In this document: positions 9,201 through 18,409 of the stretch, piece by piece
Layout: each line of letters opens with the position of its first letter
How positions within the stretch are numbered: the first letter of the stretch is position 1
NCBI RefSeq assembly: GCF_900115245.1
Contig: NZ_FOVT01000003.1
Span: forward strand, 371,154 to 435,153
Direction: 5' to 3'
Source: Mesorhizobium sp. NFR06
GTDB lineage: Bacteria; Pseudomonadota; Alphaproteobacteria; Rhizobiales; Rhizobiaceae
DNA: 64,000 nt
Made by a program: the position numbers and the translations under genes
The notes under the pieces: generated by a model
Seen by the model: only the letters and a program-made list of their open reading frames with translations
Database searches by the model: none
Told to the model about the DNA's origin: nothing

Positions 9201-9701
9201 ATGGCGGTCCGGCCGATCATAAAGTTCCCCGATCCCCTGCTGCGCACAGTCGCGGATCCCGTAGAGCTTTTCGACAGCGATCTGCGCAACCTGGCCGGCG
9301 ATCTCATCGACACCATGCACGCGGCGCCCGGCATCGGCATAACCGCCCCGCATATCGGCATCTTGAAACGCCTTGTCGTGATCCAGGTGCCTTCTGCCGC
9401 AAAGCCGGCGATCTATGTGAATCCGTCGATTGTCGAGACCTCCACCGAAACGATCCGCCATCCGGAAGGCAGCGTTTCGATGCCTGGCGTGACGGAAGAC
9501 GTCGAGCGCCACGCCCGCGTGCGGGTTCGCTATCAGGATCTCGAGGGCAAGGAGCAGTTCGAGGACGCGGCGGGTCTGCTGGCGGTCTGCCACCAGCATG
9601 AGATCGATCAGCTCGACGGGCTCTTCTGGACGCACAGGCTATCGCGCCTGAAGCGCGACCGCCTGATCAAACGCTACGGCAAACTGACACGGGCGTCCTA
9701 G
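9201..9701 (+). CDS. Peptide deformylase homologue with altered metal-binding motifs
   Basis: The 166-aa protein aligns over its length with peptide deformylase, which removes formyl from nascent proteins using a metal held by one Cys and two His. All three signature motifs are changed: GxGLAAPQ reads GIGITAPH (44-51), EGCLS reads EGSVS (89-93, metal Cys to Ser91), and QHExDH reads QHEIDQ (132-137, second metal His to Gln137). Only His133 and Glu134 remain. Normal hydrolase activity is therefore unlikely, although the reading frame is intact. It starts 3 nt after the ROK regulator, so it is probably co-expressed with it. A true housekeeping def should lie elsewhere in the genome. Confidence 0.8.
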   Translation: MAVRPIIKFPDPLLRTVADPVELFDSDLRNLAGDLIDTMHAAPGIGITAPHIGILKRLVVIQVPSAAKPAIYVNPSIVETSTETIRHPEGSVSMPGVTEDVERHARVRVRYQDLEGKEQFEDAAGLLAVCHQHEIDQLDGLFWTHRLSRLKRDRLIKRYGKLTRAS

Positions 9702-9816
9702 ATTCGCGACGTTGCGACTGATGGAAGAAGCGCTGATCTGCCTGCGCGAACGCAGCGGCGGCAAGCTGGTGCGCGCCTTCCTCGACATGGCCCGCTCGAT
9801 GTCAGGGGATTGAACC

Positions 9817-11163
9817 TCACGTGGATCCGGGTGCCGCGGCTGTAACGCGCCACACCGTGTTTCCGACGTCATCGGCAATCAGCAGCGCGCCGGACCTGTC
9901 GACGGCAACGCCTACCGGGCGGCCCCTCGCCTCGCCCTTGTCGTTGAGGAACCCGGTGACGACGTCCTGTGCCATGCCGTTCGGATGCCCGCCGCTGAAC
10001 GGCACGAAGACCACCTTGTAGCCGTTGAAGCGCGAGCGGTCCCAACTGCCATGCTCGCCGACGAAGGCGCCGCCGCGATAGGATTGCGGCAGGCTGCTTG
10101 CGGTATAGAAGGCAAGTCCGAGCGGCGCGACATGCGAACTCAGCGCATAGTCCGGCGGGATGGCCTTGGCCACCATGTCGGGCCGTTGCGGCATGACGCG
10201 CGGATCGACATGCTGGCCATAATAGCTGTAGGGCCAGCCATAGAAGGCGCCGTCCTTCACCGAGGTCATGTAGTCCGGCACCAGGTTCGGTCCAAGCTCG
10301 TCGCGTTCGTTGACCACGGTCCAAAGCGCCTTGCTCTCGGGTTCGAACGACAGTCCGTTGGGATTGCGCAGTCCGCTGGCGAAAATACGCCAGCGGCCGG
10401 TGGCGCGGTCGACCTCCCAGATCGCGGCGCGGTCCTTCTCGGCCTGGATGCCGTTCTCGGTGATGTTGCTGTTCGAGCCGACGCCGACATAGAGCAACGA
10501 GCCATCGGGGCTCGCAACCAGGCTCTTCGTCCAGTGGTGATCGATCGGACCGCCCGGCAGTTCCGTCAGCACCTTGCCGGGTGCGGTGATCTTGGTGTCG
10601 CCCGGCTGGTATGGGTATCGCACGATCGCGTCCGTATTGGCGACGTAAAGGTCGTTGCCGACCAGCGCCACGCCGAAGGGCGAGTTGAGGTGGTCGAGGA
10701 ACACTCCCTGATAGTCCAGCTTGCCGTCGCCATTGGTGTCGCGCAGCAGCGTGATGCGATTGCTCGGCCCGGTGTCGCCGCCCGAGGTGACCCAGCCTTC
10801 CACCAAGCCCATCACGATGTCCTTGGGCCGCTTGACCAATGCCTCGGTCGGCGCCTTCGATTCCACCACCAGGATGTCGCCGTTCGGCAGCACGTAGAGC
10901 GAGCGCGGATGCTGAAGCCCCTTGGCCAGTGGCTCGATCTGCAAGCCTTGCGCGACGGTCGGCTTTTCGTCGTTCTTCCAGCCGACCACCGGGGCCAGAT
11001 GCATGGGCGGGAACAGATACTGATTTATCTCCGGCAGTTTTGGATTTGGACCGATTTGCGCGTTCGGGTCCGTGTTGTCGTCGCTGCAGCCGGCAACACC
11101 CAATGCCATTGCGCAGCAAAGCGCCGCGATCGTCGACCTGATTGCGCTATCACGTCGTCTCAT
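9817..11163 (-). CDS. PQQ-dependent sugar dehydrogenase-like (sorbosone dehydrogenase family) lipoprotein
   Basis: A 448-aa six-bladed beta-propeller protein of the glucose/sorbosone dehydrogenase family. Signature stretches include IEPLAKGLQHPRSLYVLPNGD (start of the propeller), FASGLRNPNGLSFEP and AFVGEHGSWDRS. The N-terminus is a lipoprotein signal: basic start, hydrophobic segment, then the lipobox VAGC with the acylated Cys near residue 26. It should therefore be membrane-anchored in the periplasm, where such enzymes oxidise aldoses using PQQ. GGAG precedes the ATG at 11163. The gene overlaps the end of the upstream DUF2231 gene by 14 nt, indicating coupled expression. Confidence 0.85.
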   Translation of the reverse strand: MRRRDSAIRSTIAALCCAMALGVAGCSDDNTDPNAQIGPNPKLPEINQYLFPPMHLAPVVGWKNDEKPTVAQGLQIEPLAKGLQHPRSLYVLPNGDILVVESKAPTEALVKRPKDIVMGLVEGWVTSGGDTGPSNRITLLRDTNGDGKLDYQGVFLDHLNSPFGVALVGNDLYVANTDAIVRYPYQPGDTKITAPGKVLTELPGGPIDHHWTKSLVASPDGSLLYVGVGSNSNITENGIQAEKDRAAIWEVDRATGRWRIFASGLRNPNGLSFEPESKALWTVVNERDELGPNLVPDYMTSVKDGAFYGWPYSYYGQHVDPRVMPQRPDMVAKAIPPDYALSSHVAPLGLAFYTASSLPQSYRGGAFVGEHGSWDRSRFNGYKVVFVPFSGGHPNGMAQDVVTGFLNDKGEARGRPVGVAVDRSGALLIADDVGNTVWRVTAAAPGST

Positions 11164-11602
11164 CGGCCACTCCTACTTGATGGCGATAGACCAGCCCCCA
11201 GCCGAGCCAACCCGTGAAGATCAGGATGATCACCACCAGCGCAGAGAGGATCAGCCCGGTCGGCACCACGGAAGTCCAGGCATCGCGCGTGTGGACGAGC
11301 ATGTTGAAGAACGACAGAACGAGCGCGACGAGGTTGCCTGCCATGTGCAGCCATGCAGTCGGCTGCTCGCGAATCTTGCGACCCCCTAGAAAGTCGGTAA
11401 GCCCCGCAATGGCGGCCAGAATGCCCACGATGACGCCGACGGTGACGAGCCAGGCGGAGAAATTAGCCCACGTCATTTCGGCGGTCCGCCAGTAGACGAT
11501 ATCGGTAAGCAAGGTCCCGACGAAGCAGGCGATCGGGATCGTGACGAGCATGGGATGGATGGGATGGCCGGCTATGCTTGCCGTGGATCGCGGATTGTCC
11601 AT
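11150..11602 (-). CDS. DUF2231 family membrane protein
   Basis: A 150-aa integral membrane protein with the DUF2231 opening motif GHPIHPMLVTIPI and four predicted membrane segments (about residues 18-38, 50-72, 85-105, 118-138). DUF2231 proteins often accompany cytochromes and PQQ or other periplasmic dehydrogenases. Here the gene overlaps a PQQ-type sugar dehydrogenase gene, so a role as membrane or electron-transfer partner is an inference from context. I chose the ATG at 11602 because AAAGGAG lies upstream; the longer frame back to 11638 has no such site. Confidence 0.82.
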   Translation of the reverse strand: MDNPRSTASIAGHPIHPMLVTIPIACFVGTLLTDIVYWRTAEMTWANFSAWLVTVGVIVGILAAIAGLTDFLGGRKIREQPTAWLHMAGNLVALVLSFFNMLVHTRDAWTSVVPTGLILSALVVIILIFTGWLGWGLVYRHQVGVADETT

Positions 11603-11740
11603 GCAGAAGCTCCTTTCCGCGCTGCTGCTGCAATTCAACAGCGAGAAAACACAAATGTTCCGCTGGAAATTCTTGCGGTCACCAGAAGGTGAATGCCCAG
11701 ATTAGTCGGGCCGAGGAGCCTACGATTGACGGAACCCTTT

Positions 11741-13117
11741 TCAGCCCCGCGGGTGAACCTGCGGCAAGGCTGTGTCGAGCGAGCACTCGAACGCATCGAC
11801 CAGCGTGTCGATCTGGGCCTCGGTGATGATCAGCGGCGGGCAGAAGGCAATCGCATCGCCCATATTGCGCGAGATGACTCCGTTCTGCTGCAGGAAGCCG
11901 TTGACCAGCGCGCCGAGCGCTGACGGCTTGCCCCAAGGCGCCTTGCTTGCCTTGTCGGCGACAAGTTCGACCGCCGCGATCAGGCCGACGCCGCGCACTT
12001 CACCGACCAGCGGATGCGAGGCGAGCCGGCGCAGCCTTGCCTGCAGATGCGCGCCGACCTTGCGCGCATTGCCGACAAGGTCGCGCTCCTCGATCAGCTT
12101 TATGTTCTCCAGCGCGACGGCCGCTGCGACCGGATGGCCGCCGCCGGTGAAGCCGTGCCCGAAGGTGCCGATGCGGTCGCTTTCGTCGGCGATCGGCTCG
12201 AACACGCGATCGTTGATCAACAGCGCCGAGATCGGCAGGTAGGAGGAGGAAATCTGCTTCGACAGCACCATGATGTCGGGCTTCATGCCGAAGGTCTGCG
12301 AGCCGAACATCTCGCCGGTCCTGCCAAAACCGCAAATCACCTCGTCGGCCACCAGCAGGATGCCGTATTTCGACAGCACGGCCTGGATCTTTTCCCAATA
12401 GCCGGCGGGCGGAACGACGACGCCACCGGCGCCCATCACCGGCTCGCCGATGAAGGCCGCGATCGTTTCAGGCCCCTCGGCAACGATAAGCTTTTCCAGA
12501 TCGTCGGCGAGCCGGGAGGCGAACTGCTCTTCGCTCTCGCCGGGCGGGGCATCGCGCCAGTGATGCGGCGTCGACGTGTGCAGTATATTGGCGATTGGCA
12601 GGTCGAAGGAGAGATGATTGTTGGGCAGGCCGGTCAGGCTGGCCGAGGCGATGGTGACGCCGTGATAGCCGCGCTTGCGGCTGATGATCTTCTTGCGCGC
12701 CGGCTCCCCGAGCGCGTTCGACCGATACCAGATCATCTTGATCGCCGTGTCGTTGGCCTCGGAGCCAGAATTGGTGAAATAGGCCTTGCTCATCGGCACC
12801 GGCGCCATCTGCACCAGCTTCTCGGCCAGGTCGATCAGCGGCGAATGCGCCTTGGAGCCGAAGTCGTGATAGTAGGGCAGCTTCGACATCTGTCTTGTCG
12901 CTGCTTCGACAAGGCGCTTTTCCGAGAAGCCGACGGCAACGCTCCACAAACCCGCCATCGCCTCGATGTAGCGATTGCCGGCGACGTCCTCGACATAGAC
13001 GCCATCGCCCTTTTCGATGACCAGCGGGCCGGTTTCCTGATGCTTGCGGGCGTTGGTGTAGCCATGCATGTGATAGCGAATGTCGCGGGCTTCAGGGGAA
13101 TTCGGTCTGGCGTCCAT
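11741..13117 (-). CDS. Class III PLP-dependent aminotransferase (aspartate aminotransferase family)
   Basis: A 458-aa omega-transaminase of the GABA/beta-alanine:pyruvate type. The cofactor-binding features are visible: TNSGSEANDTAIKM (phosphate site, about residue 117), the Asp motif LLVADEVICGFGRTG, and the PLP lysine in VLSKQISSSYLPI (about residue 291). ATG 13117 follows GAGCCTCC-like sequence weakly on the minus strand; the open frame runs much further upstream, but that part lies across the divergent oxidoreductase gene. It faces that FAD oxidoreductase across a ~200-bp region, and an aldehyde dehydrogenase follows, which suggests amine/amino-acid catabolism. The true amino donor is unknown. 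Confidence 0.88.
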   Translation of the reverse strand: MDARPNSPEARDIRYHMHGYTNARKHQETGPLVIEKGDGVYVEDVAGNRYIEAMAGLWSVAVGFSEKRLVEAATRQMSKLPYYHDFGSKAHSPLIDLAEKLVQMAPVPMSKAYFTNSGSEANDTAIKMIWYRSNALGEPARKKIISRKRGYHGVTIASASLTGLPNNHLSFDLPIANILHTSTPHHWRDAPPGESEEQFASRLADDLEKLIVAEGPETIAAFIGEPVMGAGGVVVPPAGYWEKIQAVLSKYGILLVADEVICGFGRTGEMFGSQTFGMKPDIMVLSKQISSSYLPISALLINDRVFEPIADESDRIGTFGHGFTGGGHPVAAAVALENIKLIEERDLVGNARKVGAHLQARLRRLASHPLVGEVRGVGLIAAVELVADKASKAPWGKPSALGALVNGFLQQNGVISRNMGDAIAFCPPLIITEAQIDTLVDAFECSLDTALPQVHPRG

Positions 13118-13315
13118 CGTGGAGGCTCCTGTCTGCGGGCGTCCAAGACGGAAAAAGGACCGCTCCCTCGTTGAGAAGTCCCGGTATTCCGCCTTGCATT
13201 GTCGCGGTTGATGCCCCATCGGGCAGGCTGACCGCAAGAGCCGCAACGTCGAGATCGATAGCGCCAACAAACCTCGGGCCGTCGCGGCCAATGATGTGCA
13301 ACAGCCGGATTGAGC

Positions 13316-14431
13316 ATGGAACAAGTCGATTGCATCATCGCGGGCGCCGGCGTTGTCGGTCTGGCGATTGCGCGCGGACTGGCCGCGCGGGGCCTCGAAA
13401 CGCTGATCCTCGAAGCCGCCGACTCCATCGGCACCGAGACCAGCTCGCGCAATTCCGAAGTCATCCATGCCGGCATCTATTACCCGCAAGGCTCGATGAA
13501 GGCCCGGCTGTGTGTCGCGGGGCGCGACATGCTCTACCGCTACTGCGCCGACCGTTCGATCCCGCACCGCCGCTGCGGCAAGCTGATCGTCGCGACCGAC
13601 GGGACGCAGCGGCCGGTGCTGGCGACCATTCACGCCAACGCCGCGGCCTGCGGTGTCGACGGCCTGCGCTTCCTCTCCGCCATGGAGGCGCAGGCGTTGG
13701 AGCCGGCGCTGCATTGCACCGCGGCGCTGCTCTCGGCCTCGACCGGCATCGTCGACAGCCACGCGCTGATGCTTGCCTTGCTGGGCGATGCCGAACAGAG
13801 CGGCGCAATGCTCTCGCTCAACACCCGCATCGTCTCTGGCCGCATAGAGGCCGGCCGGATCGTGCTGCAGACGACAGACTCGGCAAGCGGCGTTGAGTTC
13901 GAAATCGCGGCATCGCGCCTCATCAACGCGGCAGGCCTCGGCGCTGTCGCATTGGCCGGCTCGCTCGAAGGGTTTGGCCGCCAGTTCCTGCCGACGCTTC
14001 GCTACGCCAAGGGCAATTATTTCTCGGTTGCCGGGCGCGCGCCCTTTTCGCACCTGGTCTATCCCGTGCCCGAGCCCGGCGGGCTTGGCGTCCATCTTAC
14101 CCTCGACCTTGCCGGCACTGCCCGTTTCGGACCGGACGTCGAATGGACGGACGCCCTCGACTATCGCGTTGATCCGGCGCGCGGCGAGCGCTTCTACGCT
14201 GAAATCCGCAAATACTGGCCCGGTCTGGCAGACGGCAGCCTGCAGGCGGCCTATAGCGGCATTCGGCCGAAGCTGTCCGGCCCGGGCGATGCCAACAGCG
14301 ATTTCGTGATCCAGGATGCCGCAACGCACGGCGTCGACGGCCTGGTCAACCTGTTCGGCATCGAAAGTCCAGGCCTGACCTCCAGCCTGGCGATCGCCGA
14401 CCACGTGGCGAGCATGCTGGGCGCAGGCTGA
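13316..14431 (+). CDS. FAD-dependent oxidoreductase (DAO / L-2-hydroxyglutarate oxidase-like)
   Basis: A 371-aa flavoprotein. The N-terminal Rossmann motif is intact ([17 protein letters not shown], about residues 8-24), followed by [20 protein letters not shown], which closely matches LhgO-type enzymes (SSRNSxVxH). The C-terminus ends with the FAD-binding [18 protein letters not shown]. Known members oxidise L-2-hydroxyacids or amino acids and pass electrons to quinone or oxygen. The ATG at 13316 is preferred over a TTG 6 nt upstream; the ribosome-binding site is weak. It is divergent from the aminotransferase and 124 bp upstream of the aldehyde dehydrogenase. Confidence 0.82.
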   Translation: MEQVDCIIAGAGVVGLAIARGLAARGLETLILEAADSIGTETSSRNSEVIHAGIYYPQGSMKARLCVAGRDMLYRYCADRSIPHRRCGKLIVATDGTQRPVLATIHANAAACGVDGLRFLSAMEAQALEPALHCTAALLSASTGIVDSHALMLALLGDAEQSGAMLSLNTRIVSGRIEAGRIVLQTTDSASGVEFEIAASRLINAAGLGAVALAGSLEGFGRQFLPTLRYAKGNYFSVAGRAPFSHLVYPVPEPGGLGVHLTLDLAGTARFGPDVEWTDALDYRVDPARGERFYAEIRKYWPGLADGSLQAAYSGIRPKLSGPGDANSDFVIQDAATHGVDGLVNLFGIESPGLTSSLAIADHVASMLGAG

Positions 14432-14555
14432 TGGACGTCGGGCGAGACGCGCGGGTTGCGCGGGTCCTATTATCTGAATTCCCGTTCAGCTTTCCCTGTT
14501 TGAGGTCGCCCGCGCGGAGGAGTAATAGTCCCGTCGCAATTGCGAGGAGGAGACG

Positions 14556-16052
14556 ATGACGCTGAGCTTCGACCCGACGGCGAAGGCCGCGGCCCTCTAC
14601 CACGGCGAATTCCGGCCGATGTTCATCGGCGGCAAGTGGGTCGCGGCGCAATCCGGTGAAGAGATGCAGGCGCTGAACCCGGCGACGGGCGAGGTGCTGG
14701 CGACGGTGCCGCGCGGTTCGGCCGCCGATATCGACGCGGCAGTGGCGGCCGCGCGCGCGGCCTTCGAAGGCCCCTGGTCGAAATTCTCGCCTTACGAGCG
14801 GCAGTGCGTGCTGCTCAGGATCGCCGACCTGTTCGAGAAGCATTGGGAAGAGCTCAGCGTCTCCGACACGCTGGACATGGGGCTGCCGATCACGCGCACG
14901 CTGGCCAACCGGCGCCGCGTCATCGGCATGTTGCGCTTCTATGGCGGCATGGCGACGGCGCTGCATGGCGAGGCGATAGACAATTCGATCCCCGGCGAGG
15001 TCGTCACCTTCACGCGGCGCGAGCCGGTCGGCGTCGTCGGCGCGATCATACCCTGGAATGCGCCGACCGCCGCGTCGGTTTGGAAGATCGCCCCGGCCCT
15101 CGCCACCGGCTGCACCATCGTGCTGAAGCCGTCGGAGGATGCATCGCTGACGCCGCTGCTGATCGCGCGGCTGATGCAGGAGGCCGGCGTGCCCGACGGC
15201 GTCGTCAACATCGTTACCGGAACCGGCGCCGAGGCCGGCGCGCGGCTTGCCGAACATCCGGACGTCAACAAGATCGTCTTCACCGGCTCGACGCTGACCG
15301 GCCAGGCGATCGCCCGCGCCGGCGTCGTCAATCTCAAGCGCGTCTCGCTGGAGCTCGGCGGCAAGTCGCCGATCATTGTCTGTCGCGACGCCGATATCGA
15401 CAAGGCGGTGCCGGTCGCGGCGATGGCGGTGTTCGTGCATTCGGGCCAGATCTGCATTGCCGGCTCGCGGCTGTTCGTGGCGCGCGAGATCCATGACGAG
15501 TTCGTTCGCCGGGTCGCCGAGTTCGCCGGCAAGCTGCGCGTCGGCCACGGCATCGAGGCGGAGACCGAGATCGGGCCGCTGATCAACGCCAGGCAGGCCG
15601 GCAAGGTGGAAGGCTACATCAAGGCGGGCAGCGACGAGGGCGCCGTACTCATTGCCGGCGGTTCAAGGCTGACGGGCGACCTCTATGACGGCGGCAACTT
15701 CATTGCGCCGACGGTCTTTGGCGCCGTGTCGGACAAGATGACCATCGCGCGGGAAGAAATTTTCGGGCCGGTCATCTCGGCGATGCCTTTCGACACGCTG
15801 GATGAGGCCGTCGCTCGGGCCAATGCAACGCCTTACGGTCTGGCGGCCGGTATCTTCACCACCAATCTCGGCACCGCGCACAAGCTTGCCCGCCGGGTCA
15901 AGGCCGGCTCGGTCTGGGTCAACATGTACCACGCCATCGATCCGGCCGTGCCGTTCGGCGGCATGAAGATGTCCGGCTACGGTCGCGAAGGCGGCATCGA
16001 GCATCTGCACGAATATCTGGAGACGAAGGCAGTCTGGATCCAGACCGATTAA
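14556..16052 (+). CDS. NAD(P)-dependent aldehyde dehydrogenase
   Basis: A 498-aa aldehyde dehydrogenase of the ALDH superfamily that oxidises an aldehyde to its acid. Diagnostic motifs: PWNAPTAASVWKIAPALATG (cofactor binding, about 166-185), FTGSTLTGQAIA, catalytic Glu in LELGGKSP (about 268), and the nucleophilic Cys in HSGQICIAGSR (about 299). GAGGAGGAG precedes the ATG closely. Together with the neighbouring aminotransferase and flavin oxidase it could complete an amine-to-acid route. Substrate not determinable from sequence. Confidence 0.9.
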   Translation: MTLSFDPTAKAAALYHGEFRPMFIGGKWVAAQSGEEMQALNPATGEVLATVPRGSAADIDAAVAAARAAFEGPWSKFSPYERQCVLLRIADLFEKHWEELSVSDTLDMGLPITRTLANRRRVIGMLRFYGGMATALHGEAIDNSIPGEVVTFTRREPVGVVGAIIPWNAPTAASVWKIAPALATGCTIVLKPSEDASLTPLLIARLMQEAGVPDGVVNIVTGTGAEAGARLAEHPDVNKIVFTGSTLTGQAIARAGVVNLKRVSLELGGKSPIIVCRDADIDKAVPVAAMAVFVHSGQICIAGSRLFVAREIHDEFVRRVAEFAGKLRVGHGIEAETEIGPLINARQAGKVEGYIKAGSDEGAVLIAGGSRLTGDLYDGGNFIAPTVFGAVSDKMTIAREEIFGPVISAMPFDTLDEAVARANATPYGLAAGIFTTNLGTAHKLARRVKAGSVWVNMYHAIDPAVPFGGMKMSGYGREGGIEHLHEYLETKAVWIQTD

Positions 16053-16104
16053 ACCGTGCTCGAACCGCCATGAGCCAGTTCCCGCAGGTCGATGCGGATC
16101 AGAG

Positions 16105-17013
16105 TCAAGTTCCCCCGGCTTTTGGGGCCAGGACGAAGTCCCACTCGACGGACCAGAACGGAGCTTCCAAATCAAGCTCGCGCGCCATTTCCCGATCGGT
16201 GACTTTCTTGAATTCGGCGATCAGCGAATCCTTCACGCCGAACACGGCGTCCTCGGCGAGGTAGCGGCAATCGGGCGCGAAGATGTGGGTGATGACCGGA
16301 TCGTAACCCGGGGCGCTGACGATGTAGTGCACATGGGCCGCGCGGTTCGGATGCCGCCCCAGAGCCGCGAGCATCTTTCCGACGGGTCCGTCGTCGGGGA
16401 TCGGATAGTAGCGCGGCTTGACCGAACGGTACCAGTACGCGCCCGTCTCACTCGTGGTGAAGACGCCGCGCAGGTTCCAGTCGGGCTGAACGTCCTTCTG
16501 CTGGACATCGTAGAAGCCGTCGTCATTGGTCTGCCAGACGTCGATCAGCGCGCCGGCGATCGGCTTGCCTTCCGTGTCGAGCACACGCCCGCGCACCACC
16601 ATCGGCTCGCCCTTGCCGTCAAGGCAGATATTCGCGCCGTGCTCGTAGCGCGGAGCCTCGGGCACATAGAACGGGCCGAGGATGGTGTTTTCGGTGGCGC
16701 CGTTCGGGCGCCGGTGATTGATGGCGTCGACGAGCATCGAGACGCCGAGCGTGTCGGAAAGAAGGATGAACTCCTGCCGCCAGTCGGAGCACATCTTGCC
16801 GACATCGGTGAGGAACTTGATGCCTTGCAGCCACTCCTCATGCGCCGGCTCGATCTCCTTGATGGCCGCATGCAGGTGTTTCACCAACACGCTCATGACT
16901 TCCCGCAGGCGCGGGTCGACATCCGCGCCCATGCGCGCGTTGACCACGTCGACCGAGGTCTCTTCCTCGAAATAGGGATATGTCGGTCGGGCAGCGTCTG
17001 CGGTGCCTGTCAT
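16105..17013 (-). CDS. Intradiol ring-cleavage dioxygenase, probable hydroxyquinol 1,2-dioxygenase
   Basis: A 302-aa non-heme Fe(III) dioxygenase. The N-terminal dimerisation helix domain (about residues 20-100) precedes a catalytic beta-sandwich. The four iron ligands are visible: Tyr in LGPFYVPEAPRY, Tyr in the RYYPIPDDGPVG stretch, and the two His of NRAAHVHYIV. Size and motifs fit hydroxyquinol 1,2-dioxygenase, which opens 1,2,4-trihydroxybenzene to maleylacetate. The gene 31 nt downstream encodes the enzyme for the next step, supporting the call. The ATG at 17013 follows GGAGGAG. No ring-hydroxylating partner is in the window. Confidence 0.87.
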   Translation of the reverse strand: MTGTADAARPTYPYFEEETSVDVVNARMGADVDPRLREVMSVLVKHLHAAIKEIEPAHEEWLQGIKFLTDVGKMCSDWRQEFILLSDTLGVSMLVDAINHRRPNGATENTILGPFYVPEAPRYEHGANICLDGKGEPMVVRGRVLDTEGKPIAGALIDVWQTNDDGFYDVQQKDVQPDWNLRGVFTTSETGAYWYRSVKPRYYPIPDDGPVGKMLAALGRHPNRAAHVHYIVSAPGYDPVITHIFAPDCRYLAEDAVFGVKDSLIAEFKKVTDREMARELDLEAPFWSVEWDFVLAPKAGGT

Positions 17014-17044
17014 GGCGATAGCTCCTCCTGAGAAATTCGCGGGC

Positions 17045-18106
17045 TCAGGCCCGCGGCGGGTCGCCGGCATAGGCGCGCGCGATGAGGGCCCGGATCGGTT
17101 CCCGCTCCAGCGGCCGCGGATTCCAGTAGGGATTGGCCAGCGCACGGTCCGTCGCGATGTCGATCCCGTCGGGCGGCATGCCTATCTGCGACAAGGCGCG
17201 CCTGGCGCCTACCCGGCCCGCCAGATCATAAAGCGCCATCGCGGGATCGTCCGCCTTCAACACGGCCCGCAAGGTCTCGATGACGGCCGGAACGGCGGGG
17301 GCGTTATAGGCCAGCGCATGCGGCAGCACGATCGTATGGGTCTCCGCGTGCGGCAGGTTGAAACTGCCGCCGAGGGTGTGGCAAAGCTTGTGATGCAGCG
17401 CCATGCCGACCGAGCCGAGGCAGATGCCGCAGAGCCACGCGCCATAAAGCGCCTTGGAGCGCGCATCTCGGTCATGCGGGCTCTGCGCGATCACCGGCAA
17501 GGCACTCACCAGCGCACCGATGGCCTCCGCCGCCATGAGGTCTATCAACGGGTTGCCTTCCCTGGCGTAGAGCGCCTCGACGGCGTGGGCGATGGCGTTC
17601 ATGCCGCTGGTTCCGGACAATGAAGCAGGAAGCGTCATCGTCAGATCGACGTCGTAGATGACCACTTCCGGCAGCACCTTCGGGCTCGATTGGGTGACTT
17701 TCACGCCATCCTTCGTCTCGCCGAGGATCGGCGTCATTTCCGAGCCGGCATAGGTCGTCGGCATCACGATCTGCGGCAGGTCGGTGCGCAATGCGATCGC
17801 TTTGGCGAGGCCCGTCGTGGATCCGCCGCCGACAGCGACCAGCCCGTCGGCCTGGAGGTCCGCCACGACCTGGAGCGCATCCTCGGTCACGGAGACGGGC
17901 GTGTGCATCGTCGCCTTGGCATAGACGCCGGCCGCCGTGCCGCCGAGCGATCCGGCAAGACGCCGGGCATCGGTCTCCCGCGGCGGGGTTGCAAGCACGA
18001 GCACGCGTTTCAGCCCGAGCCGCTCGATCTCCTCCGACAGCCGCGCGATTGTGCCGGATCCGAAGACGACGCGTGCCGGCTGTCCGTTGTAGACGAAGCT
18101 TTTCAT
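17045..18106 (-). CDS. Maleylacetate reductase
   Basis: A 353-aa iron-containing alcohol dehydrogenase-type enzyme that reduces maleylacetate to 3-oxoadipate with NAD(P)H. Nucleotide-binding glycines are in VAVGGGSTTGLAKA (about residues 94-107). Conserved metal-region histidines appear in MNAIAHAVEAL, HHKLCHTLGGSFNLPHAETH. Metal-dependent relatives use Asp/His ligands at these places. It follows the dioxygenase gene order typical of hydroxyquinol/resorcinol pathways: this reductase is first in the leftward pair, the dioxygenase second. ATG 18106 follows GGAGGG. Confidence 0.88.
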   Translation of the reverse strand: MKSFVYNGQPARVVFGSGTIARLSEEIERLGLKRVLVLATPPRETDARRLAGSLGGTAAGVYAKATMHTPVSVTEDALQVVADLQADGLVAVGGGSTTGLAKAIALRTDLPQIVMPTTYAGSEMTPILGETKDGVKVTQSSPKVLPEVVIYDVDLTMTLPASLSGTSGMNAIAHAVEALYAREGNPLIDLMAAEAIGALVSALPVIAQSPHDRDARSKALYGAWLCGICLGSVGMALHHKLCHTLGGSFNLPHAETHTIVLPHALAYNAPAVPAVIETLRAVLKADDPAMALYDLAGRVGARRALSQIGMPPDGIDIATDRALANPYWNPRPLEREPIRALIARAYAGDPPRA

Positions 18107-18409
18107 TTGAGCCCTCCCCGTCATCGGCATGGTCGAGACAGTTGCCGGCGAAGAACACGACAAGCCTCCCGGGTAAGCGTGATCTGCTAATCTCTACTCC
18201 TCCCCGCCGGAACTCAAATCGACTTCCGTCGAATTTGACGACCAATCAGCCCAATACGGACCGACGCGCCGGGTGCCGCAGCCATGAACGCCGGGAGGAA
18301 GAGGCGCGCAAGCCCTGCCGCGGCGCGCTGGCCAGCGGCATCTGGCGGTCCGGATTTCCGATTGCGCGGTGCCGTCGCGGACAAGCGCAGCCGCGAGATC
18401 GCGGTGGCT
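18107..18409. other. 303-bp gap between the hydroxyquinol pair and ftsZ-like gene
   Basis: I see no convincing gene here. The only structure is a near-palindrome TCAAATCGAC/GTCGAATTTGA at 18214-18238, about 110 bp upstream of the maleylacetate reductase start. It could be an operator for the hydroxyquinol pair. No terminator for the preceding ftsZ-like gene is obvious. Confidence 0.35.

Noticed and set aside
9721..9813. A 30-codon frame after the deformylase-like gene
   Set aside because: Starts with ATG and has reasonable composition (MEEALICLRERSGGKLV) but no ribosome-binding site or family match; at most a gene remnant.
13118..14404. Long upstream extension of the aminotransferase frame
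   Set aside because: It runs antisense across the intact FAD oxidoreductase gene; the aminotransferase family N-terminus begins at 13117.
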